From Martinezella lusitana (GTDB lineage Bacteria > Pseudomonadota > Alphaproteobacteria > Rhizobiales > Rhizobiaceae): DNA of 64,000 nt. Position numbers and translations under genes: made by a program. The notes below the pieces were generated by a model that searched no databases, was not told where the DNA came from, and was given only the letters and a program-made list of their open reading frames with translations. Positions 27,041 through 34,582 of the stretch are shown piece after piece (the first letter of the stretch is position 1; the number at the start of each line of letters is the position of its first letter). The stretch covers positions 1 through 64,000 of the forward strand of contig NZ_JAFEVL010000068.1 in NCBI RefSeq assembly GCF_016901135.1. Reading direction: 5' to 3'.

Positions 27041-28441
27041 TTAAAACTTATAGTCCGCGACTGCCGACAGATACTGGACGTTGCGTCCGGGCGTTGCGCT
27101 ATGGGTCAGGAAGGGGCCAGCGGCGAAATATGCATAGGCGAGCGAAAGGTCGAGATGACGCGCGGCATGCCATCTGAGCGACGCTGACGGCTGGCTCCCA
27201 ATGTATCGCTCCCGACTTTCGTGGCCCGTTCGGAGCAAATTGACTCCCAACCCATAGACGCCATCGTCGATGGCTGTTCCTCCAGAACCAGTCATAGTCA
27301 ATTCCGACTTGAACGGACGGCGTCAGGTGTGCCTGCAGCGCGGTGCCAAGTCGCAGCATATTGGATGGACCGTTTAAGCCGATGGCAGCTTGACCAAAGT
27401 AGATGCCACTCGGAAAGAGCGGGCTGAAAGTTGCAAAGTGCCGCTTCCGGGCCCGCCATCACCGCTTGTTGCGCCCGCCTTGACGCTCAACCGCGGTGAG
27501 AAGCGCGCAGACTCGAAGTTGTACCCCGTGTCCGTGCCCACCGCATAGGCGCTCAAGGGCACCCCCGCAAAGCTGCCAACCTGATATGTCGCCTCCCAGT
27601 CGTAGTCCCAATTTCCCTTGCCTCCGAAAACCCGTGCGCCGATGGTGTGCCGTAGCTCGCGACCGGTGCCGCGATCGAAGGTCGCCCCGCGATTATCGAT
27701 TCCCAGATAGTAGAGGTCGAGGCCGCCATCGATCGAAGGTATCGTCGTCGTCGAATAGATCCCCCAAAACGTCGTGCGAGTGTCGGTCGAATCGTCAAAC
27801 ACTTGGCGGCGGTTCAGCACCGGCTGCGTGACGAAAGCCGTAGTGTGCCAAGGGCCATCGTCGAGGATCGCCGAGATGCCATCGAACGCAAGCCGGACAT
27901 TCGGCCCCTCGCGCACATCCACAAATCTTCCAGAACCGAACTGGAACTGCTGCCGGCCGAGGCGGAACGCAACGTCCGCATGGGAGAGCACGGGGACTTT
28001 GATTTCGGCGAACGCCTCTTCCACCCACAACCTGTCCTCATCCGTCGGACGCGGACCGCCATTGCGGCCGCTTTCGATTGCGCTTGAGACCTAGCCGAAC
28101 AGACGGATCCCGTTGCCAACATGCCAGTCTGCGTAACTCGAAAGGCGCTGAAGCAGATAGCCATCGGAATCCTGCGGCCCGGCTCCCCAATTGGCATTGT
28201 GCAGTCCCTCGTACCATTCACGCGCCTCGCCACCGAAGGTCAGGTACTGATCTCCCTCGGCGTCCAAGGGGATGAACTTGATGTCGTCCAACGGGTCGCG
28301 TCTGCAGGCGGCATCTGCAAGGTAGCTGTAGTCTTCATCCTGACGCAGCAATGCATAGTGCGGAGGTGCAGGACATGGCGTTTCGGCCAATGCAGGGATC
28401 GAGACCGTGCTCAGGATGAACACCCACAGCGACAAGCGCAT
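27041..28441 (-). pseudogene. outer-membrane porin of the alginate-export family, broken by one stop and two frameshifts
   Basis: The three pieces together give about 466 residues, normal for AlgE-like alginate_export porins. N-terminal piece (28441-28091): signal peptide ending PALAE and TFGGEAREWYEGLHNANWG. A TAG at 28091-28093 interrupts it; the same frame continues as VSSAIESGRNGG, TDEDRLWVEEAFAEIKV, so a Gln codon probably became a stop. Near 27425-27435 the frame shifts at the GTLQL / FSPLFPSGIYFGQ junction. A second shift near 27272 joins WFWRNS to DDGVYGLGVNLLR. The end (VQYLSAVADYKF) is the family's last beta strand. The gene probably once passed aromatic or sugar compounds through the outer membrane. 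Confidence 0.85.
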
Positions 28442-28750
28442 GTACCCCCTTCATTCTCTTTCAGGAGACAGATCGCGTGAGTGAAGCATCGAGCCCGAAA
28501 CACCTCTCGCCCACGCGCCAGGATCGTTGAGCTGAAGCGACGCCATTCACTCACTCGTCACTCGCCCGAGCAGTAGGGCAACAGTCTGGCGATAGATTGC
28601 CAGGCGCGACAAACCATCAACGTCCAGCGCTTCCGGTGCCGCGCTGAACGTCCTGATGCCGAAGTTCCGCCGTGAGGACCAAAGGAGGTTCGTGGCGTCC
28701 CCCGCTTCGTACGACTGCGGTGAGCAGTGCTCATTGCGCTCGAGGCAGTC
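28442..28750. other. intergenic region, contains a second amidohydrolase-2-like tail
   Basis: On the minus strand about 28555-28690 reads NFGIRTFSAAPEALDVDG then LSRLAIYRQTVALLLGR and a stop, aligning with the remnant at 26655-26905 (shared GIR, APEALD, AI, R). It has no start or upstream homology. The rest of the 309 bases shows nothing recognisable. Confidence 0.45.
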
Positions 28751-29617
28751 TCACCCCCCAAAAACGGGGGTCGGACCCGAAGCCTGCTGCGTCGGTAAAC
28801 GGGTGCGCAGCTCCGCGATGCGCCCTTCGCCTTCGGCCAGCGCCGCGCGATTGGTGTGCACCGAATAATTGCCCGTCACCAGATCGAACGGATGCGCGAT
28901 CGCGGAAGCGATGACGAACGTCGCCCCGTCCGACGATGCCTGCAGCGCCACGCCGCCGGCGCCCTCAAAGATCGCCATCTCGCCACGCCGCACGCTATTG
29001 TCGCCTTCGAGCGCGCCCTGGCTGACGGCCAGCCAGGCCACATCCTGCTCGGCCGGCGGCGCGTAGGTCCAGCCCTGCCCTGGCGTCAAGGTCACCATCA
29101 GATAGGTGATCCCCGCAGGCGACCGTACGGGGCTGGCCTTGCCCTCATATTCGCCGAGGATTACGGTCGCCGGCCCTGTCACCGGCATCGCCGACGCTTC
29201 CAGATACTGGCTGTCGACCGGGCCATTCTCCAGCTCAGGCGGCAACGCCAGCCAGAGCTGGAAGCCCGTCACGTGCGAGGCCTCTCCAATCGACATTTCC
29301 TTGCCGTGCCAGACGCCGCCGCCCGCGCGCATCCACTCGACCCCGCCATAGCCGAGCGTTCCCGACCCTGAGACAGGATCGTCGAACCGGAAATCGCCCT
29401 CGGTTAACACGGTGACGGTCGCGATCCCCGAATGCGGATGCACTGGCATCTGTCCGGCGAAGGCGGCAGGCGCCGAAAATAGGTCGAGGAAAACGAATGG
29501 CTTCACGAGCTGCCCAAGATTGCCCGGACTCATCAGACGCGTGATCGGGCCATGTTCTTGCCCGGAGGTCTTATGCCGGATGCGGCGTGATCCCGGAAGC
29601 GTGATCTGTGTGCTCAT
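28751..29617 (-). CDS. pirin family protein
   Basis: 288 residues from ATG 29617, preceded by AAGGAC; the longer frame to 29683 overlaps the neighbouring gene's stop. The bicupin is recognisable: metal ligands in PVHPHSGIATVTVL and AGGGVWHGKEM, then the C-terminal cupin. Here the usual His-x-Glu appears as H-G-K-E, a spacing seen in one pirin subgroup. Some pirins have quercetin 2,3-dioxygenase activity and others act as regulators; sequence alone does not decide. It lies 62 bases after the isochorismatase-like gene on the same strand, so it is probably the second gene of a LysR-controlled pair. Confidence 0.9.
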   Translation of the reverse strand: MSTQITLPGSRRIRHKTSGQEHGPITRLMSPGNLGQLVKPFVFLDLFSAPAAFAGQMPVHPHSGIATVTVLTEGDFRFDDPVSGSGTLGYGGVEWMRAGGGVWHGKEMSIGEASHVTGFQLWLALPPELENGPVDSQYLEASAMPVTGPATVILGEYEGKASPVRSPAGITYLMVTLTPGQGWTYAPPAEQDVAWLAVSQGALEGDNSVRRGEMAIFEGAGGVALQASSDGATFVIASAIAHPFDLVTGNYSVHTNRAALAEGEGRIAELRTRLPTQQASGPTPVFGG

Positions 29618-29679
29618 GGTGCATGTCCTTGGTAAAAAACCGCCTCCCGGTCCCCAATGGAGCCGGAAAGCGGTAGTGA

Positions 29680-30252
29680 TCAATAATCGAGAATGTGGAT
29701 CAGCTTGGTTCCGTTCGGGCTGGTCCAGTCGATCGCCAGTTCCGCGATGATCTGGTCGACGGTGGTGATGATCGCGCCGGCCTGCTCCATGCGGCGCAGG
29801 GCGATGGTGTCGCCGTAGAGGGTGTGCGAAGCCGAGGTGTCCGCCGACACCTGAACCTCATAGCCTTCCTCCAGAAGCTGGAGCACCGGGAAGAGGACGC
29901 AGACCTCGGTGGCGATGCCGGAGACGAACAGCTTCTTGCGCCCCGTCGCCCGGACGGCGTTGGCGAAATTGACGTCGTGCATGGCATTGACGATGCCGCG
30001 GCGCTTGATCCGGGCTTCGTACTGCGCCGGCAGGATTTCCCGCAGGGCGGGGATCAGAAGCCCCTGGAAATTCTCTTCCTGACTGGATGTCAGCACCGTC
30101 GGCAGATCGATGGCCGCGGCGATCTTGGCGATCTTCGTGGTGTTCTGGATGAGCAGGTTCACGTCGTGCGAATGGGTAAAGCCGATCGTGCCGACTTGAT
30201 GATCGATCAACAGCAGCGCGGCGTTCTCGGGAGTGAAGGCGGTCGAGTGCAT
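29680..30252 (-). CDS. isochorismatase-family cysteine hydrolase (YcaC-like)
   Basis: 190 residues. The triad of this family is visible: Asp17 (LLIDHQ), Lys83 (RIKRRG) and Cys118 (GIATEVCV), so hydrolysis of an amide, imide or similar bond is expected. The sequence is closest in style to YcaC-type hydrolases of unknown substrate. It is divergent from a LysR gene across a 116-base promoter region with a clear LysR box and is followed by pirin. The start ATG is preceded by AGAGAACGTT. Confidence 0.91.
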   Translation of the reverse strand: MHSTAFTPENAALLLIDHQVGTIGFTHSHDVNLLIQNTTKIAKIAAAIDLPTVLTSSQEENFQGLLIPALREILPAQYEARIKRRGIVNAMHDVNFANAVRATGRKKLFVSGIATEVCVLFPVLQLLEEGYEVQVSADTSASHTLYGDTIALRRMEQAGAIITTVDQIIAELAIDWTSPNGTKLIHILDY

Positions 30253-30291
30253 AACGTTCTCTCTTTAGATGGGTGAGTGATTTTGCGGTAA

Positions 30292-30356
30292 GTGCCACGC
30301 TTGCATAAATGAAAGTAGCCTGTATTATTTGATGGAAACCATCGGTGTGTCCGATA
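30292..30356. promoter_or_regulatory. LysR-type divergent promoter, box ATCGG-N5-CCGAT
   Basis: ATCGGTGTGTCCGAT is at 30341-30355, immediately before the LysR ribosome site and about 90 bases upstream of the isochorismatase ATG. The box has the T-N11-A form bound by LysR proteins. The surrounding 65 bases are conserved at 26508-26572, in front of the SDR gene. Confidence 0.75.
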
Positions 30357-30368
30357 GGAGGAATAGAC

Positions 30369-31307
30369 GTGCTTGATGGTGTCTCTCTTGACCAACTCCG
30401 AACCTTTGTTGCCGCGGCCGATGAAGGAAGCTTCTCCGCGGCGGCCCGACGACTGAAGCGGACCCAGTCCGCTATTAGCGAAATCATTGCCAATCTTGAA
30501 ACACAGCTTGCGGTGAAGCTCTTCGACCGGAGCGCTCGCTATCCGCGGCTGACGACAGAGGGTCGGGTCCTTCTTACCGACGCGCGATCCGTCGTTTTCG
30601 GCGTCGATTGCATGAAGGCACGTGCCAAGGGAATTTCAGGCGGACTGGAGGCGGAACTTGCCGCGGTGATCGACGTTTTTGTGCCCATCACCGCGATTGC
30701 CGACGCGGCTCACGCCTTTCACGGACAATTCCCGAACACGCCATTGCGACTCTATGTGGAAGCGCTCGGCAGTACGGTGCAGCCGGTGATCGATGGGCGC
30801 GCGAGTTTCGGGCTCGTCGGATCCTTGCCCACCCTCCCCGCAGGCCTTCTGGCCGAGCACGTCACAGATGTCGACTTCGTGATGGTCGCGTCGGCGAGAC
30901 ATCCGCTTGCGGCAACGAGCGGCCTCATTCCGAACGACGAGCTGGCGCGGTACGTGCAACTGGTGCTCACCGATCGCTCCGACCTCTCGGCCGGGCGCGA
31001 GTTCGGCGTCATGTCGCCTTTGACCTGGCGGTTGGCGGATCTTTTTGCCAAACATGCCTTTCTCCTCAACGGTCTCGGTTGGGGCGGCATGCCGCTCCAT
31101 GCCGTCGAGAAGGACATCGCCGAGGGACGGCTGGTCGAACTTTCGATCCAGAACATCCCGCCGGGCGGTCTCCAGCTTCCGATTTCCGCAGTCTACCGGA
31201 CCGACGCCCCTCCGGGTCCTGCGGGGCGTTGGATGATCGAGCGCCTTAAACAGTGTTCGAGCGAGACAATGAGCAATTCGCCTATTGGAAGGACCGAAGA
31301 GGCGTAA
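30369..31307 (+). CDS. LysR-family transcriptional regulator
   Basis: 312 residues from GTG 30369, which follows AGGAGG; the frame is open upstream but without a start site. The winged HTH (LDQLRTFVAAADEGSFSAAARRLKRTQSAISEIIANLE, about residues 8-45) is standard. The effector domain follows. It is divergent from the isochorismatase-pirin pair and the box at 30341-30355 sits between, so it should activate that pair and autoregulate; the same box upstream of the SDR gene at 26475 suggests it also controls that unit. Confidence 0.92.
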   Translation: MLDGVSLDQLRTFVAAADEGSFSAAARRLKRTQSAISEIIANLETQLAVKLFDRSARYPRLTTEGRVLLTDARSVVFGVDCMKARAKGISGGLEAELAAVIDVFVPITAIADAAHAFHGQFPNTPLRLYVEALGSTVQPVIDGRASFGLVGSLPTLPAGLLAEHVTDVDFVMVASARHPLAATSGLIPNDELARYVQLVLTDRSDLSAGREFGVMSPLTWRLADLFAKHAFLLNGLGWGGMPLHAVEKDIAEGRLVELSIQNIPPGGLQLPISAVYRTDAPPGPAGRWMIERLKQCSSETMSNSPIGRTEEA

Positions 31308-31882
31308 TAATAGCGATCGCACATCAATGGAGATCCGCGGCCAAAACAATCCGCTTGCAGATCACGGCATCAGGGGGTCAATCTTGCTGGAAGGTGCTTG
31401 AGCAAGCTGTTCAGACGGTCCGCCCCATGTGCACGGATGGTGAAGGTGTTCAACGACGTCGACCCCCAACGTCTTGAAAGTGGCGGGCGGCCAGCGCCTA
31501 TTGTCTATTCGGGGGAAGAGGCCATTGCTAGGCCAACGGCTGCATCATTGATCTCGGGCTATTTGGTGCTTTGCCGACGCGCAACTTATGCAAAATTTAG
31601 CTCGCGCGCCAGCGAGACTTAAGGAACCCGGGCATGCGTTCCGCCCGACATGGTTGTGGGTGCCCCCATAGGGCCGCGGCGCCCTAGGCACCATCGCGGT
31701 GCCCAAGTGCAGGGTCAGCCAGTACGACCTGGCCCTGCTTTCAGTTGGCGGGACAATCCCGCCGACGATCGGAAGCGGAGTGGCGGTGCCCGGTTCTCGC
31801 TGACGGCCGAACAACGCCGGGAAATTGGCTGCGTCTCATCATCGCCGCCCAGCCATCGGTTCGAACGCCCCCTCTCGGCTCC
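31308..31882. other. 575-base intergenic region, no gene recognised
   Basis: Open frames on both strands are short and lack ribosome sites. A GC-rich imperfect inverted repeat, GCAGGGTCAG / CTGGCCCTGC, lies near 31710-31740 and another GC-rich fold near 31655-31705; these could be terminators for the convergent LysR and HD-GYP genes or traces of a lost element. I could not identify an insertion sequence. Confidence 0.45.
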
Positions 31883-32839
31883 TTAATGAATGGTGCCGTT
31901 GATGACCATCTTAGATATAAACGCTTTCAGAAGGTCGCGATCGAAATGACCCTGAGAACGCTCCATAGTCTCGATAGTCTCCGCCTGCGACCAGGCGCGC
32001 TTATATGGCCGGACCGTCGTCAGGGCGTCGTAGACGTCGCAGATCGCGGCAATGCGCGCGACCTGTGGTATTGCAGCTCCCATTAGCCCATTGGGATAGC
32101 CAGTGCCATCGAATTTCTCGTGATGGTAGAGGCAAATGTCGAGAACGGCCTCCGGCATGCCCTCGAGCTGTTTCACCATTTCGTATCCCCGTACGGGATG
32201 GCTCCGTATGAGCTCGAGTTCGTCGGTTGTCAGCTTCCCAGGCTTACGCAACAGTTCGATAGGCAACACCATTTTTCCAAGATCGTGAACCAGCCCGCCT
32301 AAGCCAAGAAGCCGCGCCGCCGCCTCATTCATTCCGAGGTTTCGCCCGAAGGTGACCATAAGCGCACTGACGGCCAGCGAGTGAAGGAAGGTTCCCTCGT
32401 CTCTTTCCTTGAGCTTTGCCACGGCGATCATCGCGCCGGCATTGGTCATAGCCTCCAACATAATCCGTTCTACGGCTTTGTAAGCGGCGTCCAGGTGAAA
32501 GATACCTCGAACCCTTGCCTCGGCGAAGAGGTCTCGCACAGAGGGTCGCGTGTCCTGGATAGCCTCTCGTGCTCGCTGAATTTGCTCCGCACTGAACTTC
32601 GAACCGAGATCGGACGAGAACCTGACAAGATCAAACTCACGACCTTCCGGGGGATCTTGATCGACATCCAACCCCTTTTGTGTATCGATAACGACGCTAA
32701 TCGCATGAGTACTCATCATACGGTCGATGTCGCCATGAGACAAAATCGGCCCGACATGGGAGGGCAAGGAGCCTGCACCCTCAAGTTCGTCAACGTACAT
32801 GCCCATGCGCACCTGATGCAGCCGTATTCTTTTCCTCAT
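31883..32839 (-). CDS. HD-GYP domain cyclic-di-GMP phosphodiesterase
   Basis: 318 residues from ATG 32839 (GGGAGA upstream); the frame extends to 32971 without a good site. An N-terminal DUF3391-type segment (RMGMYVDELEG) precedes the HD-GYP domain, whose metal and signature residues are intact: LVHDLGK, then HPVRGYEMVKQLEGMP, then HHEKFDGTGYPNGL. It should hydrolyse cyclic-di-GMP, favouring motility over biofilm. It is divergent from a GGDEF cyclase gene 300 bases away, so synthesis and breakdown enzymes share a promoter region. Confidence 0.94.
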   Translation of the reverse strand: MRKRIRLHQVRMGMYVDELEGAGSLPSHVGPILSHGDIDRMMSTHAISVVIDTQKGLDVDQDPPEGREFDLVRFSSDLGSKFSAEQIQRAREAIQDTRPSVRDLFAEARVRGIFHLDAAYKAVERIMLEAMTNAGAMIAVAKLKERDEGTFLHSLAVSALMVTFGRNLGMNEAAARLLGLGGLVHDLGKMVLPIELLRKPGKLTTDELELIRSHPVRGYEMVKQLEGMPEAVLDICLYHHEKFDGTGYPNGLMGAAIPQVARIAAICDVYDALTTVRPYKRAWSQAETIETMERSQGHFDRDLLKAFISKMVINGTIH

Positions 32840-33139
32840 TCTGGTCTCCCAGTGTTTTCGGAGAGAGATGAGAAAATACTTTCGCGCAAAAGTATTACTA
32901 TTAAACGAAAGATAAAAACTCGAGACTTCCCAATTTCGGCCCGGGAAAGAGGCGCCGCGAAGCTCGTTCATGAGCTCTGCTGTCGGCGGTGGACCAAACG
33001 CGAATAGCAGCTGCGGCCTATCGGCGGCTTGCGTAAAATCTTACCATTCGTGTTCAGGCGTCATTCGGCCTACTCAGGTAGGGTACCACACGATAATCAG
33101 GAGCCGGAAAGCGAAAGTAAGGTCGCAATAGGGGAAAGA

Positions 33140-34432
33140 ATGAATCCGTCCCAGTCGACAGTTGCGATGTCCTTGATTGCCCCAGGGATGTTTCTTGTAT
33201 TTTCTCTAGTTTTTTGCTGCGCCTGGCTGGTTGAGAGAAGACGGCACTACCTGTTGCTTCTTTCCCTCTCCTGCACGCTATTCTGCGCTGGTGCCACGGT
33301 ACAAATCTTCCATCTTCCGGACGCAGTGTACCTCAACGCGGTGGTATCAAGCGTGTTTTACACATCGGCGGTCATCGCGGCCACCGAAGGGATCCTCGGT
33401 CGATCGCGAAAACAATTCGGTCTGCGCGCTGATGTCGCGCTGCTGCTGGGCATCACGGGCATGATCTTGTTTTTCTGTTATGTCACCCCGTATTTGCTTG
33501 CACGCATTTATATCCAGAATTTCGGGTATGGCGCGATCTTGCTGATCGCATCGTTCCGCCTTGTTCCCCAGCGACGAACAAGGCCGGTCGACCGTGTCCT
33601 TTTCTGGGTCATGTTCGTATTCGCGGTTCAATTCTTCCCGAGGACCGCCCTCACGGCCGGGCCGAATGCCGTATTCTCGGCGCGGAACTTCGGTCAGTCA
33701 CCGTTCTGGCAGGCGTTACAGGTGTCAATCGCGCTGCTCGGCGCGGCGCTCGCATTTGCGATCCTTGCCGCTGCGTTATCGGACCTTCTTGATGATCTTC
33801 GTCGCGAGCGCGACAGCGACCCTCTCACAGGCGTGCTCAATCGGCGGGGATTCCAGGAGCGCTCCAATGAATTGGGTTTGTCTGCCAGCAGTGCCTCCGT
33901 TTCTCTTGTCCTCTGTGACCTCGATCATTTCAAGGTGATCAACGACACCTATGGTCATCCCGCCGGCGACGATGTCCTTCGGAGTTTCGGAGCGATCTTG
34001 GTCAGCGAACTCCGATCATCCGATCTCGTCTGCCGCGTCGGTGGCGAAGAGTTCGCTATCCTGATGCCTGACACGAAGGAGGAGTCCGCAGCTGCCGTCG
34101 CCGAACGGATTCGAAAGCGGATAGAGCGCCAGACCTTCGATCGAATACCCGTTTCGCACCGCGTCACCTCAAGTTTCGGGGTCGCGGAGCGTCGATCCGG
34201 AGAGAGTCTCCATGACTTGATGGAGAGAGCCGACCAACTACTTTACAAAGCCAAGTCTGGAGGCCGGAACCGGCTGGCACGAGCGGTCGAAGAGGACACG
34301 CCAGCCGCCAATAGCTCGTTGCTGACCGCACCACCGTCTGCGAGATTCCAGGAAGGGTCGCCCGCGTCGTCCCACATTGAGTGGGCCGCGGTTTCACAAT
34401 GGGGTCAGGAGAAGAACCGTTCACAATCCTGA
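33140..34432 (+). CDS. membrane-bound diguanylate cyclase (GGDEF domain)
   Basis: 430 residues from ATG 33140 (GGGGAAAGA upstream). About six to seven membrane segments occupy the first ~220 residues, followed by a GGDEF domain with the active GGEEF form (RVGGEEFAIL) and the SDPLTGVLNRRGF opening. It is expected to make cyclic-di-GMP in response to a signal sensed in the membrane or periplasm. No RxxD product-inhibition site is obvious just upstream of GGEEF (the segment reads SELRSSDLVCRVGGEEF, where RSSD could in fact serve this role). C-terminal ~50 residues are low-complexity. Confidence 0.93.
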   Translation: MNPSQSTVAMSLIAPGMFLVFSLVFCCAWLVERRRHYLLLLSLSCTLFCAGATVQIFHLPDAVYLNAVVSSVFYTSAVIAATEGILGRSRKQFGLRADVALLLGITGMILFFCYVTPYLLARIYIQNFGYGAILLIASFRLVPQRRTRPVDRVLFWVMFVFAVQFFPRTALTAGPNAVFSARNFGQSPFWQALQVSIALLGAALAFAILAAALSDLLDDLRRERDSDPLTGVLNRRGFQERSNELGLSASSASVSLVLCDLDHFKVINDTYGHPAGDDVLRSFGAILVSELRSSDLVCRVGGEEFAILMPDTKEESAAAVAERIRKRIERQTFDRIPVSHRVTSSFGVAERRSGESLHDLMERADQLLYKAKSGGRNRLARAVEEDTPAANSSLLTAPPSARFQEGSPASSHIEWAAVSQWGQEKNRSQS

Positions 34433-34582
34433 ACTCCAAGCTTTCGACGGCTTTTTGCGGCCGGACATTTTGCTCATTCCATCGAGCCCCTGGGGGCAAC
34501 GGGCCGGCGCACTGAATGCCAGGGCCGCTGCGGCAGACGGTATCGACCGCGAGAGCGAGGCATCATCGCTAATGCATTGGTC

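Noticed and set aside
31545..31886. Possible insertion-sequence trace with GC-rich inverted repeats
   Set aside because: No transposase motif, no target duplication and no matching terminal repeats could be found; kept only as an intergenic note.
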